Below the pieces are notes generated by a model. That model did not search any database. It saw only the letters and a list, made by a program, of their open reading frames with translations, and had not been told where the DNA came from. A program made the position numbers and the translations under genes. Positions 1-10,967 of a stretch of DNA of 64,000 bases are shown here, one piece after another (positions within the stretch are counted from its first letter, which is position 1; the number at the start of each line of letters is the position of its first letter). This DNA comes from Neopestalotiopsis rosae (Eukaryota > Ascomycota > Sordariomycetes > Amphisphaeriales > Sporocadaceae). The DNA lies in contig JALGAS010000013.1 of NCBI GenBank assembly GCA_023078685.1, positions 687,001-751,000 of the forward strand. Reading direction: 5' to 3'.

Positions 1-3000
1 GGTGCAATGACCTTCGGAATTGACATCGAAATTGGTGTTGGCGGTTCCCTGGACGACACGGATGATTCGTTTACCTGTATGGAGCTGTCAAAACCGTAAC
101 TCGCAGAAGTGGATGTGCCCACAGGCTGTGAATCTTGTGGCTCTTGGCTGCGCTGAGTTGCAAATTCTAGAGAACTTTCCAGAGACCTTAATATCGTACT
201 TTCTGGAACTTCAGAAGAGCTTTCGTCGTCGTCTCGTATCACTTCATTTCCTTGATTTGGCCAACGAAAGCAGCGAAATGGATCAGACAAATTATGTCCG
301 AAAATGAATGCCGCGGTTTTCCTTTGACCGAGCCTATCCGGTGCTCTGATTGTATTGAAATGCTTCCAGGTGCTTGGCCAGAGCATTTGAACTGGGATAT
401 TATGCTTCGCTTCGGACGACTCAACTCCTCCGCAGGGACACACGTCTGGCGTATGCCAGTACACGCCGTGGACAAGCATGGCGGGACGCCTGTATTTGTC
501 GCCGTGTACGTCTCTTACTGCCATGAGGTCTGTAGCATTCGCGGTCAGATAGTATTGATCCTTCGGAACTGTCTGCCATCCTTGGCAAAGGCCATTTGTT
601 TTCTCTGGTTGGATTAGGTCACCAAAACCCCTTCCAAACAGGGTTACCGCATTGATGTACCTGATAAAGTCCACCCAGCCCCAGCCAGACTTGCCCAACT
701 TGAGTAAGCGAGGCGAAGGGTCACGGTCGTTGACAAAGTCTGCGAAGTCCCAACCTTCCAATTCTCTTCGTACATGACCCTTCAGCTTTATGCCATTCTG
801 GCCGGCGTATTGAACTTGATAGTCAACGACCTGCTGGAGATAGTCCATGTCGTCCTCCACAAAATCTTCAAAAAGGCGGTGACGCGTTTTTGTAGTGAAG
901 GTTTCTTCCTCCGTAGTTCTTTTCTCCGTGACTCTTTCGGAGGGTCCGGTCTCGACAGAAAGCTTTCTGTTTCCCTTATGGCTTAGAACCTCAAACGCAG
1001 ACTCGGTGGGGTGGTGTTCATTGGAAGCTTCCGTGATTTCACTGAAATCGAGTATAATCTCGGTGAACTTTTTGGACTTGAGATGTTTCAGACGAGTGCG
1101 GACCAGATGCAAGAGCGCCGAGGTTCCGTTGACAAGCCATCCTCTGTTATCTGCTACGTCCCATAAGATGACATATTGCTGCTCGAAGAATCGAAGCATT
1201 TTATCATAACCGTCACGAACCAGGTGTAATGGCCGGTTTTTGACGGAGATGCTCACACTCATACCGAAGGAAACCAACTTCCCCCCTGAAAGCGAAGCTT
1301 TGTCGAAGATGTTATCATTGCCTGGTCGGGGAAGCCCCGAACCCTCAATATAATGGTTTGCCTCAGGAGCGCCTTCGAAATTTGTCAGCCAAGCTTCTCG
1401 ATTGCGCAATAAAAAAATAAGTAAGGCACATTTTCTTACCAGCATAATATCTTGCTGACGAGCACCAACCAATGACATGTCGATGGGTATCAAGCATCCC
1501 AAGGGGCAAAGAAGCCATCTCTGAAGCAGGAGCTTCGAAGAAAGGTATTCTGCTTCCGTCGGAATGAAATTCATAGTGCCAGATAAAGAAGTCTCCGACC
1601 TGCTTGACCACAGACAGCATCGTTGCAAAGCCTTTAAGAACTATCTTGCCGTCAAACGTTCTTGCACGATTAGACCCAGATAAGTAGGCCATGATGTCAA
1701 GAGGCATCTCGATTCCAAACCCCTTCACTGTCTTCCCACGAATGGGAAATCCAGTGACGATGACGGGGTTTCGAAGCATGTTGTGCCAACAGCTCCCCGA
1801 AGTGTCAGCAAAACTCATAGGACTATGAAGCTTGAATTTTACCGCAAAGGTACGTGTATCGTCTTTATCATCTTGAACCTGTTCTTTGATTATAGATGGA
1901 TAGCATTCGCACAAGCCCTGCTCGGAATCCTCGGGGGCAGAGCGAAGAGCGGCACCAATCCAAGCCAACTGTTGCCCTACCTCAGCGACGGCATCAGCAA
2001 CGCCAGTGACGTGGACGATTATTCTCTCCTCATCACTTCTCTTTCCATTAGGGGAATTTACTGTCAGCTTTGTCCCGTCAGGCAGAGTTCCTGTTGAAAA
2101 GCAGTTAGTAAGATTACATCGTTGAAAGAAAACGGAGAGACAGAATTATTCAAAGGAACATACCACTACATTCGTTGCGTTGGCTGCCCATATTGAGCTC
2201 CATAAACTTCAAAAGAAGTTGCATCATACTCTTTCCATTCGTCGGCCATGTCTGTATGAGATAATCCAAGCAAGTCAAAGCCTGTGTATCACTTGGTGAT
2301 CCCGTAAAAGTGATAGCCCCAGAAAGTACTTCCCTTGACCCGTTGTGTGTTTCTTGCTCCATCAGAAAGGTCCACGGATTCCAATCGAGAGTGAAATTGA
2401 CGTTGAATAACTTGGAAGGAGATTGCTTGTGAATCGTACCAGTGGGGAGATGCTGCAGTATCATGGTCCTAATTACTTGCATGGAATTTTGGTTTTCTGG
2501 AGCGGGCTGTAGAAGAGCGTCGCGATGTAACGTCTCAAACAGCCATGTATAAGCTGCAGTATCGACAACTGTGTCGTCATGGAATTTGATAAATTTATCC
2601 ACCATCTTCGGGTTCAAAGAAGGCCTCATATCGTCTGGTACATTATAGCTCGCACTGACCAGATCAAGGTCGAATTCCCCAAGTTGGGTTTCGCCATGCT
2701 GCATATCATCATGATTCGGCTGCGAATGCTCTGTTAACGGCAAATCCCGGGATTCGTCGGGTGAAATATCTTGGCTATTCACCCACATTTCTGTGGGCCC
2801 TTGCCTGTCTTTCCAAGTGAATTGCTCGCTCTCTCTTTTCTTTTCCTGCAGCAGGGACTCAAAAGCAATTTTGATATCGCTGTGAAGGTGAGTTGTGTGT
2901 CAAAATGATACGGGCTTGAATAAGGACACTTACTCTCGATACTGGTGCGTAAAGTGAACGATTGAAAGCTGCGTTCTCTCCGTGGTATTCAGTCCTAATC

Positions 3001-5626
3001 GAGTCGCAAAACCTTTAATATTTTCGGATAACTTCCCGATTATTGGCTCCAGGGATTCAAATGAAGCTACACTTGATGAAACTTTGTCGAATAACATTTC
3101 CGCAAAGTGCTCAACATATGTCTCCCGAGTTTTGAAAGACCCATTCGATCCTTCGTATTGTGTCTTTGCATCCGCATCTACATTCGAACTTGTTTCATCG
3201 TCAAAGTCCCATGTAGCTTCTCCAATAGGCTTGAGATCTGTGGGAACAATGCTCATTGTAGGGCCGGACTCGTGGGTATAATTCGTGAAGACCCTGTCTC
3301 TTGACCTGAGACTTCCTCTTGATTCAGACATTTCAATTCGACAACTGGTGCCGATGGTTTCAGAATTCCCAGCAAATTCAGAGGCTTCAGTAGGCATATG
3401 AGACTCTTCAGACTCATATCGGCCGATAAATGCGGGAGACTCAGTTGACTCAGGAGCTTCTGTAGATTGCAAATGCCCTACAGATGTCAAAGGCTCTGTC
3501 GACCCAGACGGATCTGGAGACTCCAACGGTGTCGTCGATGCGGTGATTTCGGTGGCCAAAGGAATTTGAATAGCTTCAAAAGCCTCCACGAGGTCAGGAG
3601 ACCCCGTAGTTTCGGCAGGCTTCATCGACACCGTGTTACTAGTAGACTCGGGGACAACAACTGACTTGCCGGGTTCATGTGGTCGAATATCTCGCATGGA
3701 AGTTCGGTTTGCGTAGGCCCTAACCCTGGATCGAGGTGCTTGAGATACCGTGGAGTATGAAGAACTTTCCCTACACCTTTCATTGATCCTATCAAACTCA
3801 ATTTTCAAGTCACGCACTCTTGATCTCCTGTCCGCACGAGGAATGATCATCTTCTCCTGGATGACATTGAGGACAGCACGGACGAAATCTGTGCTTTCTT
3901 TGTGCCAGCGAAGTGTTTCGATCCACTGCATGACGAGTCAACGGTAGTCGGCATCGAAAGGATAGGGGGTATTCTCAGTATCCAACTCACATCAATTACT
4001 TCTTCTTTCACGACGGGTTGACCCTCGACAAAGGTGAAGAAGACGGGTGTGTTCACCCCGCTGCTTTCGGTGGTCGTACGTTGAATCTTGAACTCAACGT
4101 TCAAGTCATGCCCGCCCAGAAGCCATGTTATCATCTCCAGGAAGATACAGCCCAGGGACCATACATCATACTCACGCGTGACATTTGCCCCTTGTATGTC
4201 CAGCTCTGGCGGTCGATAAGTGGGCGTCCGAGGCTTCCAATTGGTTTGCTTGGAGCGGCTCAACTCTCTGTTCACCGCCGTGAAGCCCATATCAGATACA
4301 ACCAGGATCCCTCTGGGGTCGCCTCTGTACGGCGTGAACCACAGAATGTTGTCCGGCTTCAGATCACCATGACGACCATAGACTTGCGCCCCCAGGGTCT
4401 GGGAATTTCGTGCGGGGTTTTGTATCTCGTTTAATGCACCCATTAGGCCCGCAAGTTGTTCCGAGACCCATCTAGCATCGCGATGGTCTGTCCTCTCCCA
4501 AAATGCGGAAAGGTCACATTCGGCCCAGGGGAAGACGAAGAAACTCTTACCTGCGCCTTCTTGCTCAAAAGCTGCCAGGAGTGTCACAAGGTGATTATTT
4601 GCGACGCCATTGAATCGATTGAGCTGTCGTCTCTCATTCTCAAACAGCCTAGCGATCATTGCCTTCTCAGCTGGGGTGTACGTGTTGAGGACCTTCAGAG
4701 CGAAGAATCCTTTATTTCCATCCAAGCCAATCTGTTCGGTGCTTGTCAGCAAAATCTCGCGCGAGCAATCAGAACTCGAGACTGACCTTTTGTAGGATCT
4801 CATGGAAACCATGAAATCTGTCGTCTATATGGCGCTTGTAGACTGCACTGTATCCGCCGTATCCCTCAGTTCTGTCGTTCCTCATCACTTCGCCGTCTTT
4901 GCTCTGCGAGCTCCACGGGAAAATGGTATCTGGTTGAAAGACATCCTCGTATGCTTGAAAGGTCGGTCCGCTAACTGCCATGTATGGTACCCGGAGATAC
5001 CACTGCCACTTGCAGATGTCGAGCTTTGCTTGTATACCCCACGTGCCATCGTCCTCGAAGCACTCCGGTTGTCTCCATTCCTGTTCGGAGAGATCATAGA
5101 AATATGGCTCTGGATCGGCAGGATCCTCATATAGTAATGGGAGATTCTCATCAAAAAGTTGGTCGCGCAGAATTTCACCAATGGTGTGACCCTTGTCCAC
5201 CAGAATCAGCATAGCCAGCACCACTATACAGCTTGGGTGCCCGTCTCCGCACACTTTTGCACACAATGTTTCAACATCTTCGTTTCTTGAGAGTCTGCCA
5301 TTTTCTTGGTACTCTCGCAATAAAGACAGAATCTCCTCTGGGGTAAGAATATCATGGAGAATGTGAGGCTGTGCAATTGGCGATTGTGTAGCAATATAGT
5401 GGGGCAATTCAGATCTGAGGCGTTGGTTGAGGCGTTGTTCTACTGTCTTGGCAGCACCCGGTCTCTTCCTCGGCTTGTTTTGATTGAAATGGAGGGGAGG
5501 TGGGCGATGAGGAAGCAGGTGCTGCTGCTGCTTTTGTTGGTGTTCCCGAATGGTTGAAGTGGCTTGGTTGCGACGGTGGGCGTTCTCCACCCGCAATTCT
5601 GGTAGATGGGGTACAGCAGCCATCAT
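1..5626 (-). CDS. Protein kinase-domain protein with long fungal-specific C-terminal region (3' end beyond window)
   Basis: Six exons join in frame: 5626-4787, 4731-3991, 3925-2934, 2879-2164, 2090-1440 and 1372-<1, giving more than 1770 residues; the last exon stays open to base 1. Residues 1-250 are Gln/Pro-rich then unassigned. The kinase domain covers about 255-530, with a Gly-rich loop (GYGGYSAVYK, 255-264), the ALK lysine at 293, a catalytic loop HGDLKPDN with Asp403, DMG instead of DFG at 427-429 and a PPE motif. A Ser/Thr/Pro-rich acidic linker follows. From about 1100 there is a region with motifs CWHNML, GWLVNG and GWGWVDF that I associate with large uncharacterised fungal proteins. 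The substrate is unknown. HGD and DMG replace HRD and DFG, so the kinase may be atypical but retains the Lys and Asp. Two adjacent genes are possible, but all five junctions are in frame with good splice sites. Confidence 0.72.
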
Positions 5627-6501
5627 GCCGGTAACACTGAGGAACCCTCCGTTTGACCAGACACAGTCCTATCAATATGACTCTCGGTCGAGCGAGTGCT
5701 TGCAAGCAAAGTGTAGAGTGTTTGTGTCATTATATCGCGCCTGACTATGGTGGCCAGGCGCACGGGCTGTTAAATCATCATCGTCCTCGGCAACCTTTCG
5801 AGTGGGTTCTTCCGTGGAGCTGATCAGCACAGTGCACATCGAAGCTCTTCTGCAGAAAGTTGATGATTTCCGCGAATCAGAGGTCGACACAACAACACAG
5901 CCTCGCCACAATCTACTCAGGCATTTCAAGGAGCTTTTTGGGACAACACAATGTCCACTCAAGCGGGTCGCTTATGAGACCACATCTTGTAATTGGCTGC
6001 ATATGCCTTTTGATAACGTGGACGTCCGCTCTCCGCTGTGCCACTCTCCATTATTATGCGCAAAACGGAAACCCGCCATTTCTTTTACCTTCTCCACAAC
6101 GTAGTCGCTATTTGCCTCTTTATCCGTTCAAGACTGGCTGGGTATAAAAGTCCAAGGCATTTTCCGGGCTCACAGCTTTGGAACCCCACCCGCACAGGTA
6201 GGTGCCAGGTGCATGCCTTCAGGTTGCAGCTGGTTCCCCTCTTGATAGCATTACTAGGTATGTAAATAGGTAGCTCGATTAAATAATGGGACGATAGTCG
6301 TTACGCTGATCAGCTGAAGTAGGTGCAGTCCGCGATTGGTGACACCGACAACTTGACGAAATCAAACGGGGGTAAATTTGACGATTGTTTAACAATTGAC
6401 TGAGTAAGCTTAAAATGTGGCCCACAGCTGTTGTTAATGTATTTTCTTCAATAAGCTATGTTATTTGACAAAAGGAGAAACATTCTTACCTATCATTCTA
6501 A
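5627..6501. other. Intergenic, upstream of the kinase gene
   Basis: No coherent coding region is visible on either strand. The part next to 5626 must hold the promoter of the minus-strand kinase gene. A TATAAA-like box facing right lies at about 6142, but no convincing gene follows it directly. Confidence 0.4.
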
Positions 6502-7230
6502 TCAATGATGATCGTAATTCAAAAATGCGTGCTCAAAATGGTGTTTGCCACTGGGAGCAGTCCAATGCCAGTAAGCTGCACCGTAAGATACGGAGATCGT
6601 GAAAGCCGCAAAAAATACTCTTCTGCCCACATTAAACCAGTTCCATGACTTACTAGGAGTATTGAAGCTCCGCTGCCACACCAGTGGCTCTAGGGAGAGT
6701 ATTGTTGGTTGGCAAGATTGGCTGAATTTCGACTCCGATTCAATAATATCTTTGACGTTGCGGATGAGAGTCAATTTCATAGAACAGAAGCTTTGAAAAA
6801 GATCAAAGAAGAGTTTCGGAGACTTCACTATGTTGGTGATGCCATAACGTGCAGGGCAGATATCAGGGCAATCTCTTGCGCCATCCTGGCTCTTTGCCTT
6901 CACGAGATGGTGCACAGGGAGGACCCCGTCCGTCCACTTTTACGATGCCTCGATCATCCTTCAGTAGGCAGGCCCGCGGATCAAAATGTACATGCGAGAA
7001 AGGAGAGGTTTTCAGGCAAATGACCCTGATCTACGAGTCATTGCCAACTACATAGTCGGTAGCCCTACAGAGTTTATGGTGGCGGGGAACGGAGACGAGT
7101 GGAACAAATGGTATGGTAAGTATCGCTTCGTTTGGCAGATTTGGGCTACAAGAGATGGACTTCGACGTTGTCATAGCACGGCGCACGGTCGCCCAAGCTC
7201 TGTCTTTCGCATTCTTTAAGGCCCTTCGCA
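6502..7230 (+). other. Possible unidentified gene or gene relic
   Basis: The plus strand carries two overlapping open stretches, 6709-7023 and 6986-7219, of protein-like composition. The second contains a GTAAGT donor at about 7112, so an exon may end there. The minus strand also has an open stretch at 6502-6915. No family was recognised, and no complete exon model with a start, acceptors and a stop could be built. It may be a decayed gene or non-coding. Confidence 0.2.
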
Positions 7231-7984
7231 ACATTTAGTTCTCCCCTCAAGGTCTAAAGGAAGAAGAAGAACTCGAGAATGGAGAATATCATACGCAGAA
7301 CAAGTCTCCATCGGAGGGCGGACTGAGGCTGATGTCTCTTCGTTCAACACTTATCGCAATATCCCACTAAGCCATAGGCGCAAGAGTAAAGCTTCACTAA
7401 AGCTCAGGCCAGTGTAGAGATATACCCATACGATACGCAACAACACTTTCCGATCACCATGTTCAAAAAGTCATCTTTCTTCTTCCTCTTCTTCTTCTTC
7501 TTCTTCTCTTTTTTTTTTTTAAAAAAAAAGAAAAAATTCAACACACGACTTGCATACACGGAGCTACAGGCTTGCAACTCAGTCACGACGGGGCTTACGA
7601 GTTTACACCAAGCCCTACAGCAACTCCCACTATGGTAATTAATCCGCAAAGCTCAACTGAACACGTACTTGACTATTCATATAAGTCGGCCAGACAGGGA
7701 AACCTGGCTAGGTGGTCTTGGTCAGTGACAATCGAGCTCCAAGTGCTGCTAAGGGCGCTTTCCACTGCGCGCTCACGCCCGCTAGCACCTCTAGCACCTT
7801 TACATATGTAGGTATAGAGCATACCTACCTACCTACCAATGCATGAACTATTCTGTCAATTATACACACTTCACAATTTTAGCTCCTCAGCACCTCTCTT
7901 TCATGGTTCGATGTAATCAAATAAGATTAAAAACTCATCATGTACTTCTCACGAAATCGTTAGCTAGCTGTAGTCTGTTCAATT
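7231..7984. other. Intergenic low-complexity region
   Basis: It contains a CTT/T-rich tract followed by an A-run (about 7470-7540) and a short ACCT microsatellite (about 7823-7838). It lies beyond the 3' end of the minus-strand HET gene. No gene is seen. Confidence 0.4.
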
Positions 7985-10416
7985 TCAGCCCAGAATCAAA
8001 TCCACCAGCTCCTCTTCCTGCATGTCCTCCCAAGTCTGTTTCAGCACGCACCCGACGCCTCTTCGATGCGCAATATCCTCTTCCCAGCCTATACACAAAA
8101 CGTGATAGCACTGTCTTCGGTCCGATCTGTCCCAATATTTGGCCTTTGGGTCCTTGTTGGCTCCGTCGTTCCAACAAGCCCATCCCTCCGAAATCGCGAC
8201 CAATTCAAAGATGGCATCTTCTGGTTTTGCGTCTTTTGCGGGTTCCCCTTCATTTTCTTGTGACATCAACGTTACAAATCCAACGTTATTTCTGTCGACA
8301 TAGAGGTGGCTAATTGTCGAGGACTTGTCGGCCGGGGCGTTTAGAGTTCCATGTAAGAATGCTCGCGAGGTTTTGCAGGACAAGAACTGGGTTTGCAGCG
8401 GTAACGTATGCTGTATGGTCTCATGTTGAACCGGAACTGGATACCTGTAGTATGTATACTGCTCTCCGAATGAAGGATGATCTACAAAATCGTACCTCGC
8501 TAGCTCACTGTCATGCCGGTAGCCGTATTCGAGAGGACCGTCATCAATCTCCGAATAGGCCATTGTGTTTCCTGGAGCATTGTACCCGGCACGTGGCCCG
8601 AATTCGTGGAGCTTCCATCCGTTGGGAAGTTCTGCCGACAAGTCCAGAAACTTTTGAACTTGAGTCTCCATCTCCTTCGACTCGCCAGTCTCAGATGTGG
8701 ACTGATGAGATGAAGCATTTGGCGGCCGTGGATAGTAAGGCGATGATCCTGGAAGCTCTTTTGCCAACTTTCGGCCTCGGACTCTGTAATCGTGCCAGTT
8801 GGCCTTGATCTGTCGTCTTTCCGAGGACAGGGGATGGTTCATTGTATACCATGTTGTGATTGGGCGAGATATCCCTATCATAAACTCGGCTTTACGGCTT
8901 GGGTGAGCATGAAACTCGCCGTCGGGGGTGAAGTTGACAGCGCCACGCCATCCTAGAAAAGACCAGCTGGGTAGCTGTGTCTCCAGGCGAGATTTTGTCG
9001 TTGAATATCGCCTCTCTGACATGCCGGACGGTATCCACATCAAACCCGCCTCGAAGAAGAACTCAGGAATCCCATATAACAAGCCACCGGGGAATGCCTG
9101 ACCGAGGACCGACTGTATGCCAGAAAATGCCGACAAGGCATCATGGGTAAACGTGAAAGCCTTTTGATTGAAATCCGAGACGAGTGAATTTAGATACGTC
9201 GTATCTGGCATACTGATTCTCATGAACAAACCCGTGGATTTCAAAAAGTCTGGCCGGTGCCAGGAATAGCCGATTCTTGATGGTTGCATGTCGGGGATGA
9301 GCTCTTCGTCCCAGCGACACTGGCCACATTCCCAAAACACCTTTCCGTGCTCGAATATAAGGCGCCTTTTCGCAAACAAGTATTCCTGAAAGGTCCATGC
9401 GCGGGAGTGATACGGAACATTCGATTTGTCCCAATCATCGTGAACCCTCAGAGGGGCAATCAACATCTCGTGGCCTGCTAATGGGACGACCGGCTGTTGC
9501 GCTTGGCGAGGAGAGGTGATTCCTTTAAATCCTCGTAGTCCATATTTGGCATCGGTGCCACCTGCGGCGACAATCGTGAAATCTGTCGATGCATCATGAT
9601 CAGTTTTTGAGGAGACTTTAGAGGCGCCACTAAGATGTCGAAAGGAGGGTTTGAAGCTTTCTACATACAGGAAGATTTGTAGATCCTGCTCATGGCGTCC
9701 AGCTCGGTCTGCAATAGAGTCGCATCATCATGCACGATGCACAACGAGTCAACCCACAGAAAACGCTCTCCAAGTAATGGAACGATAGCAATGGAATCTT
9801 TGATTGTATCGGGCAGTCGCTTCGTCAGGTCCCCACGAAGCAGTACTCCTGGCTTTTGCAGCTGATCCGTGTTGCCTCTCTCGTGATGGAAGAGTACTAT
9901 TGCACCACGAACGTAACTGAGTGCCACATATCTCATTTCTTGGCGTCCCGGTACAAGACAACCATCCAACGTGTCGATGAGCCAGATAGGTTGGGTCTGT
10001 GTGATTCGACCAAGGCTGACAGGGTCTTCGCACTCATCTCCATGATTGCGACTACACAGGTCCTTCCATTCCAGGATGATGCGCTCGTCAATCCAGCTTG
10101 GGTCGATAACGCGCCCTCGCCCACTCCCAGTGCTCTCTCGATAAACGAGTTGATGCCTACATGGTGGGGACCAGGGATCTTGACGGTTGGTTCGGAGCTC
10201 TATGGATGAGCCGCGCTTAGACAAGGATAGCTCAACAGGGTCTTCAGCGATCAAGTTGTCTGGCACAAGACTCATGAACCATTGCCTATGGGGGCATTCT
10301 GTATCAATGAGCGAAGAAAAGCTCCCCAAAGCTAAATTGGCTCGGTCTTTGCCATTGGTGTAAAAGTCAATGATTTGGGCACATGATGTGCAAAGAGCCT
10401 CTAAATTGCCGTCCAT
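7985..10416 (-). CDS. HET-domain (heterokaryon incompatibility) protein
   Basis: Two exons, 10416-9669 and 9582-7985, with an 86 bp intron (GTATGT donor, CAG acceptor), code for 781 residues. The HET domain (PF06985 type) spans roughly 165-300: a YVALSYVRG block, then LPDTIKDSIAIV, then FLWVDSLCIVHDD, then IYKSSYFTIVAAGGTD, which is formed across the splice junction. A downstream WTFQEYLFAKRRL block is also typical of the family. HET proteins act in non-self recognition and cell death after hyphal fusion. An oddity is Arg in place of the family's usual Trp in the SYxWG motif (codon CGT). The start codon lies only 22 bp from a transposon terminus, so the native promoter may have been displaced. 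Confidence 0.85.
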
Positions 10417-10438
10417 TTATAAAGATGGGTCGGGGCAA

Positions 10439-10496
10439 TAACGTCCGTCACCCACTTTTGGCCACCCCCCACATTTAGCCACCCTAATTTAGATTT
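10439..10496 (+). mobile_element. Terminal fragment of a Tc1/mariner-type element
   Basis: TA at 10439-10440 is followed by 56 bases nearly the same as the end starting at 52911 (first bases ACGTCCGTYACCCAC). Differences are C/T or G/A transitions, as expected from RIP. The fragment ends where a copia LTR begins at 10497. Confidence 0.65.
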
Positions 10497-10967
10497 TGTT
10501 GCACGGATGTTATACAGCATCGGATAGTGCATAAAATTAGCATTATAACGATATATAAATCGTTATAATAGCTATAAAGGCTGTAAAGATATCGGTTATT
10601 AACGATATCTTTAACGTTCGGTAAAGCCCCACTAAGTGGTGGCCATTGCGGTGGCAATACTATAAGGTAGCCCCACCCAAATACCTTCTATAATATTCCA
10701 CCACTTTCCTTGATTATAAATTAACCGTATTATTAATTAACTTGATTATAAATCAATTTAATTAATAATATATTCCAGAATGTTCTTATTGGTTGGTTTT
10801 ATAGGTATAAAAGGGAGTTATTCTATTTGTAATTAGTTTACTTTTTTTCTTTCCTTAAGCTTTAATATAACCACGTTTTCCAGCCTATACCAGACGATTT
10901 TACGAATTTATAGTTGAACGCTTCCCTGTGCCTAAGGTATATGATTACCCAATCAGACCTTAGAATA
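10497..10967 (+). repeat. Ty1/copia LTR (plus orientation), little mutated
   Basis: A 471 bp LTR starts TGTTGCACGG and ends GAATA. It matches the heavily mutated LTRs at 55318, 60630 and (inverted) 20784. It keeps TG at the 5' end, whereas the eroded copies show TA. The sequence to its right is copia internal DNA in the opposite orientation, so this LTR does not belong to an intact element. Confidence 0.8.

Noticed and set aside
7500..7540. Poly-T/poly-A block as a retroelement tail
   Set aside because: No element body or target duplication was seen next to it; treated as low complexity.
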